A stretch of DNA of 64,000 nt from Candidatus Hydrogenedentota bacterium (GCA_019695095.1 JAIBAQ010000006.1:1-64000), one strand, 5' to 3'. Numbered from the stretch's first letter, positions 1 through 8,859 are shown. Made by a program: numbers and translations. The notes: generated from the sequence alone by a model not told the origin.

Positions 1-60
1 TTCGCGTCGTTGCCGCGAATCTCACCCCAGGCTGGAGTCTGCCGTGCCTACGGCACTCCG
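1..60. repeat. Edge of a chained-hairpin intergenic repeat
   Basis: Bases 1-38 match the reverse complement of 48395-48433 with about one difference, so this is a second copy of the structured repeat at 48.4 kb, cut by the window edge. The next module is a hairpin (arms TGCCGT at 40-45 and ACGGCA at 50-55). In the other copy the same place holds a hairpin of different sequence (GCGCT/AGCGC), while the flanks CTGGAGT and CTC(C/T)GGAG are kept. No gene is visible in bases 1-175. Confidence 0.75.
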
Positions 61-173
61 GAGAATGAGACGCGGCGAGTCATTGCGGCAGGGGGCTAAC
101 GTGTCCTCGTCACGCCATGGAAGAGACCGCGCCACAACAAGCTATGGTTGTCTTGCGCGGGTTTCTCAGGGCA

Positions 174-216
174 AACAAAATCAAAAGAGAGGAGGGAATC
201 GCTCCCCTCCTCTCTC
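174..216 (-). terminator. Intrinsic terminator after rho
   Basis: Read on the minus strand there is a perfect 11 bp stem (bases 205-215 with 186-196; arm AGAGAGGAGGG) around an 8-base loop, followed by a T-rich run (TTTTGATTTTG). It lies 25 bases after the rho stop codon and would end the lpxA-lpxB-polA-rho transcript. Confidence 0.85.
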
Positions 217-240
217 GTGTAAATTGAGTTTCGGTGCCGG

Positions 241-1689
241 TTACATCTTCTGCATCATCTGCAGGAATTCGGAGTTGCTCTTGGTCTTCTTGAGTTTGTC
301 GACCAGGAGTTCCGTGGCTTCGGTGACGCTGAGCGGGCTGAGCACTTTCAGCAAGAGCCAGATGCGCTGCAACTCGTCGTCGTTGACCAGCAGCTCTTCT
401 TTGCGTGTGCGCGACTTGAGCACGTCGATGGCCGGGAACACGCGTTTCTCCATCAGGCGGCGGTCAAGGTGGATTTCCATATTGCCCGTGCCTTTGAATT
501 CTTCGAAGATGACGTCGTCCATGCGGCTGCCGGTTTCGATGAGGGCCGTCGCAAGAATCGTCAAGCTGCCGCCTTCTTCGATGTTGCGCGCCGCGCCGAA
601 GAAGCGCTTTGGACGTTGCAGTGCGTTTGCGTCGACACCACCCGACAAGACCTTGCCGCTGGCCGGCACGATGACGTTGTAGGCGCGGGCGAGGCGCGTA
701 ATCGAGTCGAGCAGAATGACCACGTCGCGCTTGTGCTCGACGAGACGGCGCGCCTTTTCGAGCACCATCTCGGCGACCTGCACGTGGCGCTCTGGCGGTT
801 CGTCGAATGTCGATGCAATCACTTCGCCCTTCACCGAACGCGACATGTCGGTCACTTCTTCGGGGCGTTCGTCGATGAGCAGCACGATCACGTGCGCTTC
901 GGGGTGGTTGATGGTGATGCTGTTCGCAATCTTCTGCAGCAGCACGGTCTTTCCGGTAAACGGCGCGGCCACGATCAATCCGCGCTGGCCCTTACCGATG
1001 GGAGAGATCAGGTCCATGATGCGCATGGCCGTTTCTTTGGGTTCGGTTTCCAGGCGCAGCCGTTCGTTGGGATGCAACGGCGTCAGGTTGTCGAACAGGA
1101 CGCGTTCGCGGGCGACTTCCGGGCTTTCGTAGTTGACCGCCTCGACTTTGAGCAAGGCGAAGTAGCGTTCGCCTTCTTTTGGCGGACGGACATGGCCCTG
1201 AATGGTATCGCCGGTACGCAGGCCGAACTTGCGGATTTGAGAGGGAGACACGTAGATGTCGTCGGGGCCGGGCAGGTACGAATACGAACCCGAGCGCAGG
1301 AACCCGAATCCATCGGGGAGGATTTCGAGCGTACCTTCGCCGTACAACGACCCTGTCGCTTCGATGCCCTGTTGCAGGATTCGGAAGATGAGATCCTGCT
1401 TCTTCATGCCGCTGTAGCCTTCGACGTTCAGTTGGCGCGCGGCTTCGAAGAGCTCTGCCATCGTCATCTTTTTGAGATCGGCGATGGACAGTTCGGGGCC
1501 CGTCCGTTCGATCATCTCGCCATTCTCGCCTTCCAACTCGTTGGCGACATCCAACACGGGTTGGTGGCTCCGGGGGCGGTCGCGATTAGGGCGTCCGCCT
1601 GGGCCGCGCCCACCGCCGCCTTGTCCGGGACGCCTCATGCGATTGTGCGATTTCGATTGGGGTCGGTCGTGCATAGTTCTCTCAGCCAT
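241..1689 (-). CDS. rho: Transcription termination factor Rho
   Basis: A 482-residue hexameric RNA-dependent ATPase that ends transcription at C-rich unstructured RNA. Order of parts: an Arg/Gly-rich tail (about 16-42) absent from E. coli Rho, the Rho N-terminal helical domain (about 66-110), the cold-shock-like RNA-binding domain (about 115-187, with the GFGFLR motif), and the RecA-type motor (about 205-470). The Walker A loop is [12 protein letters not shown] (237-248), with Phe-Thr where many Rho proteins have Lys-Ala or Arg-Thr; the essential GKT is kept. Walker B ([10 protein letters not shown]) and the R-loop region (GTGNMEI) are intact. The ATG follows an AAAGGA site. It is the last gene of a minus-strand run after polA (75-base gap) and is followed by its own hairpin terminator. 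Confidence 0.97.
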   Translation of the reverse strand: MAERTMHDRPQSKSHNRMRRPGQGGGGRGPGGRPNRDRPRSHQPVLDVANELEGENGEMIERTGPELSIADLKKMTMAELFEAARQLNVEGYSGMKKQDLIFRILQQGIEATGSLYGEGTLEILPDGFGFLRSGSYSYLPGPDDIYVSPSQIRKFGLRTGDTIQGHVRPPKEGERYFALLKVEAVNYESPEVARERVLFDNLTPLHPNERLRLETEPKETAMRIMDLISPIGKGQRGLIVAAPFTGKTVLLQKIANSITINHPEAHVIVLLIDERPEEVTDMSRSVKGEVIASTFDEPPERHVQVAEMVLEKARRLVEHKRDVVILLDSITRLARAYNVIVPASGKVLSGGVDANALQRPKRFFGAARNIEEGGSLTILATALIETGSRMDDVIFEEFKGTGNMEIHLDRRLMEKRVFPAIDVLKSRTRKEELLVNDDELQRIWLLLKVLSPLSVTEATELLVDKLKKTKSNSEFLQMMQKM

Positions 1690-1764
1690 TCAACATCCTT
1701 TCGTCGCCCCGAGCGACAATAGGCCCACAGGCCTTTGGTTCCTTTTCATTCTCCCCAGTAATCC

Positions 1765-4473
1765 TCAGTGTATTTCCGCCCAATTCGCGCCTACCCCAAC
1801 GTCTACCTTCAGAGGAACACTCAAGGTAACGGCGCCTTCCATAATCGTTTTCATCTTTTGGGCCGTCTCGTCCGCCGTATCGGCTGGAGCTTCGACGACC
1901 AATTCGTCGTGCACTTGTAAAATCATTCGGGCTTCCGAGTCCCGCAAGACTTCGTCCAACTGGACCATTGCCAGTTTGATGATGTCTGCCGCGCTGCCCT
2001 GCACGGGCGTGTTCATCGCGACGCGTTCCGCGGCTTTCCTGACGCCCACGTTGCTGCTGGTCAAGTCCGGCACATACCGGCGCCGGTTGAGCAATGTCGT
2101 GACGTATCCATCCGCGGCGGCGTTAGCCAGCGTTTCGGCAATCCATTCCTGAATACGTGGATACTTCGCGAAATACTGCTCGATGAAGCGCGCGGCCTGC
2201 GCGTTTGCGATACCTAGGTTGCGGGCAAGACCAAACGCGCTGATTCCATAGACGACGCCGAAATTGACCGCTTTGGCTTGCCGCCGCATTTCCGGTGTGA
2301 CCAATTGGGGCATCACGTCGAAGACTCGCGCGGCTGTTTCCTGGTGGATATCCGCGTCGTGTTCGAAGGCTTCGCGCAAATGTTCGTCGCCGGACAGGTG
2401 GGCCAGAATCCGTAATTCAATTTGTGAATAGTCGGCAGAGATTAATCTGTGGGACCGGTCGCCTGGAACAAATCCCTCTCGAATGCGCTTGCCGATTTCG
2501 GTCCGAACCGGGATATTCTGCAGATTCGGGTCGCTGCTGGACAGGCGGCCTGTCGCCGCAACGGCCTGATTGAACGACGTATGAATACGCCCGGTTTCCG
2601 GATGTCTCAGTTTGGGAAGCGCCTCGATGTAGGTGCTCCGCAACTTCTCGAATGTGCGGTACTCCAGGATCTTCTCAGGGAGTGGATGCTCCCTCGCTAA
2701 CTCCTCAAGGACTTCGACGTCTGTCGAGTATCCCGTTTTCGTTTTCCGGAGCGGTTTGAGCCCCAGCTTTCCAAACAGAAGTTCCTGCAATTGCTTGGGG
2801 GAATTGATCTGAAACGGCTCACCGGCCGCCTCATATATCTCGCTTTCCAGGGACCGCAGCCGCCCTTCAACTTCTCGCTGCAGACCCGCGAACACGTCGA
2901 GGTCAATCGCAACCCCCGTCATCTCCATCCGCTTGAGCACGCCGATTAATGGAAGCTCGACGCGTTCGAACAGGTCCATCAGTCCCCGTTCGCGAAGGAT
3001 CGGACGGAACGTATCCCCCAGCCGTCCTGTCACATCGGCGTCTTCACTCGCGTACGCGCAGGCTTGATCGACGGGAACCTCGTCAAAGGTTATGGTTTTG
3101 GATCCCTTGCCGATTACGTCGGAGATAGGGATGAGCTTGCGCTTGAGGTAGTGAAGACTGATTTCGTCTAGATTATGCCTCAGCCGGGATGGGTCTGTCA
3201 AATAGGATGCAACCATCGTATCCAGGCGAATTCCGCGAATTTGGACCCCGGCGCGTTCGAGCACAATCAGGTCGTATTTGATGTTCTGGCCGATCTTCCC
3301 GATCGATTCGTCTTCAAGAAGCGGACGCAAGAGATCGAGCGCACGCTGCATTGGTATCTGCTCGGCGGGTCGCCCGGTGTTGGCCAGCACGGACATCGCC
3401 ATGAGGGAATGCCCCAGCGGGATGTAGTAGCCAGTATTGGGCTTGCAGCTCAGCGATATGCCGACCAAGTGCGCGCGCATCGGGTCGGTGTGCGTCGTCT
3501 CCGTATCGACGGCGAATTCACCGGCGGCCCGCATTTCGGCGATGGCCGTCTTGAGCTCGTCTTCTGTGAGAATCAAACGGTAGTCGAGTTCCTCAACGGT
3601 GGCCGCTTCGGGCAGGTACTCCTGGAGCAACGATTGAAACTCGAGGTTGCCAAACACTTCGACTAGCTTCTCGCGGTCAGCGTCGCGCCGCGCACAGTCC
3701 TCAATACTGACCTCCAGCGGCACATCGGTCTTGATGGTTACGAGCTTGCGGCTGAGCATTGCTTGATCGTGGTCTTCCAGCAAGCGTTCCTTTTGCTTGC
3801 CTGAGATCTCGTCGATGTGTGCGTAGATGCCCTCGATGGTGCCGTATTTTTCGAGGAGGGTACGCGCGGTCTTGGGTCCGATGCCGCGCACGCCGGGAAC
3901 GTTGTCGGCGGTGTCGCCCATAAGGCCGAGTGCTTCGACCACGCGCTCGGGGGGCACGCCAAAGCGCTCTCTAACCTCATCGATACCGATCCATTGGCCT
4001 TCGTCTTCCTTGTTCGGATCGAACACGGTAACGGAATCGGTCACGAGCTGGAGCATGTCCTTGTCGCCGGTCACAACGGCCACGCTAAAACCCGCTTCGG
4101 CTCCCTGGCGCGCGAGCGTTCCGATGACGTCATCCGCTTCAACTCCCGGCTCCATGAGCAACCGGATGTTGAATGCCTTCACGACCTCGTGCATCAGCGG
4201 GAATTGCGCGCGGAGGTCTTCGGGGGTCTCCGGACGCGTCGCCTTGTATTCGGCATACATATCGTCGCGGAACGTCTTGCCTGGGGCGTCGAACACCACC
4301 GCGATATGGCTGGGATCGTGTTCGCGCAGAATTTTGATCAGCACGCGCGCAAACCCGTACACCGCGTTGGTGGGGACCCCTTTCGAGTTGGTGAGATTGC
4401 GAATCGCAAAATACGCCCGGTAGGCGAACGCGCTGCCGTCTATGAGGAAGAGCCTGTCAGCCACGGGTGGCAT
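1765..4473 (-). CDS. polA: DNA polymerase I
   Basis: A 902-residue repair and Okazaki-fragment polymerase. All three activities look intact. The 5' nuclease domain (1-290) has GVEADDVIGTLA, TGDKDMLQL and MGDTADNVPGVRGIGPKTA. The 3'-5' exonuclease domain (about 300-490) keeps the DEDDy residues in VDTETTHTDP, GQNIKYDLIVL and YASEDAD, so proofreading should work. The polymerase domain has motif A (DYSQIELRILAHLSGD), the O-helix (RRQAKAVNFGVVYG) and motif C (QVHDELVVE). The length matches E. coli (928). Its ATG lies inside the end of lpxB (17-base overlap), which suggests coupled translation. A GTG four codons later is an alternative start. Confidence 0.97.
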   Translation of the reverse strand: MPPVADRLFLIDGSAFAYRAYFAIRNLTNSKGVPTNAVYGFARVLIKILREHDPSHIAVVFDAPGKTFRDDMYAEYKATRPETPEDLRAQFPLMHEVVKAFNIRLLMEPGVEADDVIGTLARQGAEAGFSVAVVTGDKDMLQLVTDSVTVFDPNKEDEGQWIGIDEVRERFGVPPERVVEALGLMGDTADNVPGVRGIGPKTARTLLEKYGTIEGIYAHIDEISGKQKERLLEDHDQAMLSRKLVTIKTDVPLEVSIEDCARRDADREKLVEVFGNLEFQSLLQEYLPEAATVEELDYRLILTEDELKTAIAEMRAAGEFAVDTETTHTDPMRAHLVGISLSCKPNTGYYIPLGHSLMAMSVLANTGRPAEQIPMQRALDLLRPLLEDESIGKIGQNIKYDLIVLERAGVQIRGIRLDTMVASYLTDPSRLRHNLDEISLHYLKRKLIPISDVIGKGSKTITFDEVPVDQACAYASEDADVTGRLGDTFRPILRERGLMDLFERVELPLIGVLKRMEMTGVAIDLDVFAGLQREVEGRLRSLESEIYEAAGEPFQINSPKQLQELLFGKLGLKPLRKTKTGYSTDVEVLEELAREHPLPEKILEYRTFEKLRSTYIEALPKLRHPETGRIHTSFNQAVAATGRLSSSDPNLQNIPVRTEIGKRIREGFVPGDRSHRLISADYSQIELRILAHLSGDEHLREAFEHDADIHQETAARVFDVMPQLVTPEMRRQAKAVNFGVVYGISAFGLARNLGIANAQAARFIEQYFAKYPRIQEWIAETLANAAADGYVTTLLNRRRYVPDLTSSNVGVRKAAERVAMNTPVQGSAADIIKLAMVQLDEVLRDSEARMILQVHDELVVEAPADTADETAQKMKTIMEGAVTLSVPLKVDVGVGANWAEIH

Positions 4474-5575
4474 CCCGCGCGACCGCTAAGACGGCCAATG
4501 CGGCGCGTTTGCTGGCGCCTGGGCCTCCGATTTGGACGCGCACCTTGTTGAGATCTTCAATCATCTGGTTCCGCCTGGGTCCGTCTTCGAGCAATGCGAG
4601 GGCTTCGGGCAATATCGATTCCGCGGTTGCCGCGCCTTGTATGAATTCGGGCACGATTCGCTTTCCCGCCAGAATGTTCACCATACCGATGTGTTCGACG
4701 TGCACCAGCAGCCGCGCCAAGGCGTATGTGACGGGGGCCACCTTGTACATCACGATCATGGGCACGCCCAGGAGCGCCGCTTCGACGGTAGCCGTACCAG
4801 ACGCGACAAGACAGAATCGGGCGCCGCCGAGCACTTCGTAGGATTTTCCGACCGTCGTCTCAAGAGGGAAATCCCCGGCCATGGCACGAACTTGCGTTTC
4901 GCGTTCCGCATCTACGCACGGTACAACGAACCGGGCATGGGGATATCTGTCACGTATACCACGGGCGACGCCAATCATCACACCCAGCAGGCGACCGATT
5001 TCCTGTTCCCGGCTTCCGGGCAGCAGGCCGATGGTCAGCCCGTCGCGGTATTGGCCAGTCAGCGTCAATGAGGCCAGGTGATCGACCAGGGGGTGCCCCA
5101 CGTATTCGCACGACACACCCGCATTCCGATAGATGGCTTCCTCAAACGGAAGGATGACGAGCATCTTTCGAACGATTTGAGCGATGGTCTTCACGCGTCC
5201 CTTTTTCCAAGCCCATACCTGGGGGCTGATGTACCAAACGACCGGGATGCCCAATCGTTTTGCCTCGCGCGCGAGCCGAATGTTAAACCCCGGGTAGTCC
5301 ACCACCACAAGACAATCGGGGCGTTCCCGTTCCAAGCGCGCCACGGTGTCGTTGAAGAGCGTGCGGATGAATCCCAAATGCCGAACGACCTCGACAAACC
5401 CCATGATGGCGTGTTCCGCGAGATTAAAATCGAGCCGCATGCCCGCATCGGCCATCTGACGCCCGCCTACGCCCGCGCATTCGACGGAGGGATCTTCCTC
5501 TCGCAGGGCGCGAATCAGATTGGCCCCGTGTATATCTCCCGAGGTCTCGCCTGCGAACAGATAGATTCGAGTCAC
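4457..5575 (-). CDS. lpxB: Lipid-A-disaccharide synthase
   Basis: Joins UDP-2,3-diacylglucosamine to lipid X to form the lipid A disaccharide on the inner membrane. The family signature AGETSGDIHGANLI stands at the very N-terminus, followed by GVGGRQM, MGFVEV, the PGFN segment and the GSREQEIGRLL loop. The frame stays open upstream to 5674, but the start is best placed at GTG 5575: this gives 372 residues (E. coli 382), begins just before the signature, and forms a GTGA overlap with the stop of the dehydrogenase upstream. The 3' end overlaps polA by 17 bases. Its place beside lpxA marks a lipid A operon. Confidence 0.95.
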   Translation of the reverse strand: MTRIYLFAGETSGDIHGANLIRALREEDPSVECAGVGGRQMADAGMRLDFNLAEHAIMGFVEVVRHLGFIRTLFNDTVARLERERPDCLVVVDYPGFNIRLAREAKRLGIPVVWYISPQVWAWKKGRVKTIAQIVRKMLVILPFEEAIYRNAGVSCEYVGHPLVDHLASLTLTGQYRDGLTIGLLPGSREQEIGRLLGVMIGVARGIRDRYPHARFVVPCVDAERETQVRAMAGDFPLETTVGKSYEVLGGARFCLVASGTATVEAALLGVPMIVMYKVAPVTYALARLLVHVEHIGMVNILAGKRIVPEFIQGAATAESILPEALALLEDGPRRNQMIEDLNKVRVQIGGPGASKRAALAVLAVARDATRG

Positions 5576-6525
5576 GATGGTTTCCGAATGGATTCGACGA
5601 CACGCGTAGCCAGGCGCAATGCGGCCAAGGCGTCTTCGCCGGTTACGACGGGACGTTGCCGCGTGCGCACACAATCGAGAAAAGACGCCAGCTCACGTTT
5701 TAGAGGTTCGTCCTTGTGAACTTCCAAGGGTTCGACCGTAATGAGCTCCATGGGCGACATGCCCGGCTCGAGCTTACCGGCCTTCTTTTTGTAAACGATG
5801 ACTTCCTGGGCGCTGTAGTCGGTGGAGACGTACATGTCTTCGGCGAAGATGCGGATCTTGCGCATGCGCTCCATGGACACGCGGCTGCTTGTGATATTGG
5901 CCACACAACCCGACGCAAAACGTATGCGGGCGTTTGCGATGTCTTCCAGTCCGGAGAATACGGAAACACCCACGGCATCGACGGAGGCCACCTCGGAGCG
6001 GACGAGCGCCTGCACAATTTCGAGATCGTGAATCATCAGGTCCAAGACGACACTGACGTCGTCTCCGCGATTGGGATAGGGGCTCAGGCGGTGGCATTCG
6101 ATGAAGCGCGGTTGAGTGACCGCATCCATCAGGGCGACGACCGCGCCGTTGAATCGTTCGATGTGCCCGACCTGCAGCAGACGTCCCGCGCGATTGGCGG
6201 CGGCAACGATCTCCTCCGCTTCCAGCACCGAGGCCGCAATGGGCTTCTCCACGATGATATCGACACCCGCTTCGAGCGCCTTCAATGCGACGGCATGATG
6301 AAAGCTGGTCGGGGCGGCTATCGACAGGGCATCGACTCCCGCTTCCAGCAGGGCTTCAATGGAGTCGAAACCCTTTGTCTGAAAGTCTTCGGAGGCTTTT
6401 GTCCTCTTGCCTTCGTCAGGGTCGGCAACCCCTACGAGCTTGACGTTGGGTAATGAGGCATAGATGCGGGCATGGTGATAGCCGAGGTGGCCTACGCCGG
6501 CCACGCCGGCGCGAACGGTGTTCAT
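5572..6525 (-). CDS. Gfo/Idh/MocA-family sugar dehydrogenase (GnnA-like position)
   Basis: A 317-residue NAD(P)-dependent dehydrogenase. The Rossmann fold opens with AGVGHLGYHHARIYA, the catalytic-lysine motif is VEKPIAAS, and GHIERFN follows. It sits between lpxA and lpxB. In Acidithiobacillus ferrooxidans the related gnnA is also found between lpxA and lpxB, where GnnA oxidises the 3-position of UDP-GlcNAc and GnnB aminates it to make amide-linked lipid A (established knowledge). No GnnB aminotransferase is adjacent here, so the same role is inferred, not shown. Family assignment is secure; substrate is open. It ends in a 4-base overlap with lpxB. Confidence 0.9.
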   Translation of the reverse strand: MNTVRAGVAGVGHLGYHHARIYASLPNVKLVGVADPDEGKRTKASEDFQTKGFDSIEALLEAGVDALSIAAPTSFHHAVALKALEAGVDIIVEKPIAASVLEAEEIVAAANRAGRLLQVGHIERFNGAVVALMDAVTQPRFIECHRLSPYPNRGDDVSVVLDLMIHDLEIVQALVRSEVASVDAVGVSVFSGLEDIANARIRFASGCVANITSSRVSMERMRKIRIFAEDMYVSTDYSAQEVIVYKKKAGKLEPGMSPMELITVEPLEVHKDEPLKRELASFLDCVRTRQRPVVTGEDALAALRLATRVVESIRKPS

Positions 6526-6597
6526 ACGAGTGTCCTTCAGGCGGGCGCCACGAAGTGTTCCGGGTTTACGTTCCTGCGGCCGGTCAGGCCGCTATGG

Positions 6598-7386
6598 TTA
6601 CGGCGTGATGCCGCGAATCGACTTGCCGATGAAGTCCAGGAGATAGCTGCGTTCGTCGCTATCTTCCACGGTGGCTTCAATTTCGTGCGTGGCCTGGGTC
6701 GTGTTGAGGCCCGAACGATACAGGATCTTGTACATTGCCTTGATGCGGGCGCGGGACTCGTCGGTCAGGCCATTCCGTTTGAGGCCAACGACGTTCAGAC
6801 CGCAGCATCGGGCCGGGTTTCCGTCCACCAGCATATACGGCAGCACGTCGTGCCAGATGCGCGTCATTCCGCCGACCATTGACATGGTTCCCACAACACA
6901 GAACTGATGTACGGCGCTGAGGCCGCCGATGTTGGCCCGGTCTTCGACGCGCACGTGCCCCGCCAGCGCAACGCTGTTGGCCATGATGACGTTGTTGCCC
7001 AACGAGCAGTCGTGCGCGACATGAGAATTGGCCATGAGGAGGCAACCGTTCCCGATGGTGGTGATTCGGTGCTCGTCCTCGTAGCTGCTCATGGTGCTGG
7101 CGCTGATGGTGACGTATTCCCGGATCATGTTGCCGTCGCCCAGTTCGCAGCGTCCGATGAATTCCGACTTGTGTTTCAAGTCCTGGCAACGGACGCCAAT
7201 CTGCGCTCCCGCGAAGAAGACGTTGTTCTTTCCGATGATGGTCCGGCCGTCGATCACGCAATGCGGGCCGACCACGGTGCCAGAGCCGATGCGGACGTGG
7301 GGTCCGATAATGCTATACGGCTGAACTTCGACGCCCTCGTCCAACTCCGCTTTGGGATCGACGATGGCCGTAGGATGTATCTTCAT
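6598..7386 (-). CDS. lpxA: Acyl-ACP--UDP-N-acetylglucosamine O-acyltransferase
   Basis: First enzyme of lipid A synthesis; adds a 3-hydroxyacyl chain to UDP-GlcNAc (or an amino analogue). The 262 residues (same length as E. coli LpxA) are mostly left-handed beta-helix hexapeptides. The catalytic histidine is in NSHVAHDCSLG, and the GGLSAVHQFC and VGGMTRIWHD segments that line the acyl pocket are recognisable, as is the C-terminal helical part with LKRNGLTDE. It appears to lead a run lpxA - dehydrogenase - lpxB - polA - rho. lpxD and lpxC are not in this window. Confidence 0.95.
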   Translation of the reverse strand: MKIHPTAIVDPKAELDEGVEVQPYSIIGPHVRIGSGTVVGPHCVIDGRTIIGKNNVFFAGAQIGVRCQDLKHKSEFIGRCELGDGNMIREYVTISASTMSSYEDEHRITTIGNGCLLMANSHVAHDCSLGNNVIMANSVALAGHVRVEDRANIGGLSAVHQFCVVGTMSMVGGMTRIWHDVLPYMLVDGNPARCCGLNVVGLKRNGLTDESRARIKAMYKILYRSGLNTTQATHEIEATVEDSDERSYLLDFIGKSIRGITP

Positions 7387-7966
7387 ACGTTGAAAACTTC
7401 CCGAATTTGCCGGTCACTTGCCCCTGTCATACGGTCCGCGGTACGCGGCCCCATCCGCGAACTGTCCCGTTCCCCAACGTGCGGACTCGTATGCCGTGCC
7501 AATTGAACGAGTGACGCCGCCGTCATTGCCCGTTCCCGACGGACCGGACACCCGCTGACGCTGCGTCAACACCTTGCACATAACTCCTGGATGCACCGTT
7601 GGACTTGGGATTGTGTACCGGGACATCTTAGGAGGTCTGTTAGGCTTGGGTAGCGATGGAATAACACAATTGGCCGTAGAATTCAAGCCGACTATCCAAT
7701 CTCGGGCTGATGTAAGGGTCCTTTTGGTCCGAATTTTGACAGAAACGCGGGACCCCATTTCGCGGCTTCGGGTTGGCCGGAAGTCCGCAATTTGCACCGG
7801 CACGATTGAGCACCGACGCAAATTGCTCACGTGCAAGACGTTAAGGTTATGCCATGAGGATTTCTCGCGAACGCATTGGTTACGAAAGGGGATCAAGAGT
7901 GTTCGTGAGAAATCCGGGGAGTTGTTGCCTACCGTGTACAGGCGATCGAGCGGCGTTCGCACGTAT
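7387..7966. other. Long gene-free stretch upstream of lpxA
   Basis: About 580 bases with no convincing gene. It should contain the lpxA promoter and leader, but I found no clear -35/-10 pair. Its one recognisable element is a hairpin repeat at 7785-7880 (listed separately). Short open frames here share a peptide-like string with frames at 8.7 kb only because they translate copies of that repeat. Confidence 0.6.
7785..7880 (-). repeat. Dispersed hairpin repeat, copy A
   Basis: Minus-strand copy of a ~90 bp element found again at 8757 and 9961. Shared core, in order: AATGCGTTCGCGAGAA, CCTCATGGCATAAC, AACGTCTTGCACGTGAGC, then a terminal hairpin. In this copy the hairpin has perfect 9-base arms GCAATTTGC (7818-7826, read on minus) and GCAAATTGC (7787-7795). 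Confidence 0.8.
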
Positions 7967-8007
7967 CAAATGAAAGCCACCCGGGGAAATCTCCGCCGGG
8001 TGGCTTG
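7967..8007 (-). terminator. Intrinsic terminator after the RRM gene
   Basis: Perfect 11 bp stem: AAGCCACCCGG at 7974-7984 pairs with CCGGGTGGCTT at 7996-8006, with an 11-base loop and a short T-rich tail on the minus strand. It lies 28 bases after the stop codon of the RNA-binding protein. Confidence 0.8.
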
Positions 8008-8034
8008 ATTGCTGTTTATATGGGGTATGAGGAC

Positions 8035-8337
8035 TTAGCGTCCGCGATAGCCGCCGCGGTCTCCGCCGCGTCCGCCGCCGCCGCCACCTTCAGTCTTCGG
8101 TCGGGCTTCGTTCACGCGGAGCGAACGGCCACCCTGTTGTTTGCCATCAAGCCCGCTGATTGCTGCCTGAGCTTCTGCTGCATTCGGCATCTCGACAAAA
8201 CCGAATCCTTTGGACTGATTCGTGAACTTGTCGAAAATGACGCGCGCGGAGTCAACCCGGCCGAACGCCTCAAAGTTTTGCCTCAGCTCTTCCTCTGTTG
8301 TGGAGTACGGCAGATTGCCCACATAAATGTTCATCAC
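8035..8337 (-). CDS. RRM-type RNA-binding protein with Gly/Arg tail
   Basis: A 100-residue protein of the small bacterial glycine-rich RNA-binding type, likely an RNA chaperone active in stress or cold. One RNA recognition motif (about 2-80) shows RNP2 (IYVGNLP) and RNP1 (KGFGFVEM), and a Gly/Arg tail follows (about 83-100). Two adjacent ATG codons (8337 and 8334) are both possible starts. It has its own promoter about 170 bases upstream and its own terminator, so it is probably transcribed alone. Confidence 0.92.
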   Translation of the reverse strand: MMNIYVGNLPYSTTEEELRQNFEAFGRVDSARVIFDKFTNQSKGFGFVEMPNAAEAQAAISGLDGKQQGGRSLRVNEARPKTEGGGGGGRGGDRGGYRGR

Positions 8338-8482
8338 GCGATCCTTTTCCTTTTCTTAAACCAAAAGACATTCCACGGGTTCAGGACTACTGTGGTAGAG
8401 GATTGACCAAGGATGAGCATTGAGGTAGGATTCACGTCAAGCAGGACTTTGATAGCAATCAACACCAATAGTCACGAACACC

Positions 8483-8501
8483 AGACGCCCCCACGGCGTC
8501 T
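8483..8501 (-). promoter_or_regulatory. Hairpin at the 5' end of the RRM mRNA leader
   Basis: AGACGCC (8483-8489) and GGCGTCT (8495-8501) form a 7 bp stem with a 5-base loop, only a few bases after the predicted transcription start. Such a stem could protect the RNA from 5' decay or respond to temperature (inference). Confidence 0.55.
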
Positions 8502-8512
8502 CTTCATTGGAT

Positions 8513-8541
8513 GTTATAGCACACGTCTTTCTTTCTAGCAA
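8513..8541 (-). promoter_or_regulatory. Sigma-70-type promoter for the RRM gene
   Basis: Minus strand: -35 TTGCTA (8541-8536), 17-base spacer, -10 TATAAC (8518-8513). The transcript would begin near 8506 and carry a leader of about 170 bases. Confidence 0.65.
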
Positions 8542-8756
8542 GGCTTTTTTCACAGATTGAGACCCCTTTATCCCAATCGTGACCGGCTGTTTTGCTTTGA
8601 AACCGAGGGGAGCCGTCTGTGGGGGAAAAGCAGTGGTCTACGCTGACACCTGCATCGCTTGCATAGTCTGGAATTCCCGCAAACGCACCCAGACGCGTCG
8701 GGCGACCGTTGCGTACACGAGCCTTCCAGCGAAAGGGAAGGTAGTCCTACGTACGC

Positions 8757-8846
8757 AGAGTGTGTTCCCGAGAAGTCCTCATGGCATAACTCTAACGTCT
8801 TGCACGTGAGCGATTTGCGACGGCGTTCCGGCGCTGCAAATTACGG
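8757..8846 (+). repeat. Dispersed hairpin repeat, copy B
   Basis: Plus-strand copy of the same ~90 bp element as 7785 and 9961. It ends in a hairpin with arms ATTTGC and GCAAAT. It begins 13 bases beyond the stop codon of the response regulator, antisense to that gene. Confidence 0.8.
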
Positions 8847-8859
8847 CACGGTCGCAGGG

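Larger units (their letters stand above)
8338..8859. other. Gene-free stretch: RRM leader, promoter and repeat copy B
   Basis: From right to left: repeat copy B (8757-8846), about 215 bases with nothing recognised, a sigma-70-like promoter on the minus strand (8513-8541), a 5'-leader hairpin (8483-8501), then the rest of a ~170-base untranslated leader of the RRM gene. Confidence 0.6.

Noticed and set aside
469-1722. Long open frame (417 codons) on the plus strand across rho
   Set aside because: It is antisense to the unmistakable rho gene and has no family motifs; high-GC codon use keeps such shadow frames open.
4457-5674. Longer LpxB beginning at 5674
   Set aside because: It adds 33 Arg-rich residues not found in the family and overlaps the upstream gene by about 100 bases; GTG 5575 gives a normal start.
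7414-7962. Small gene on the minus strand sharing a peptide with a frame near 8.7 kb
   Set aside because: The shared string EKSSWHN...NVLHVS comes from translating the hairpin repeat; frames are not preserved in copy C.
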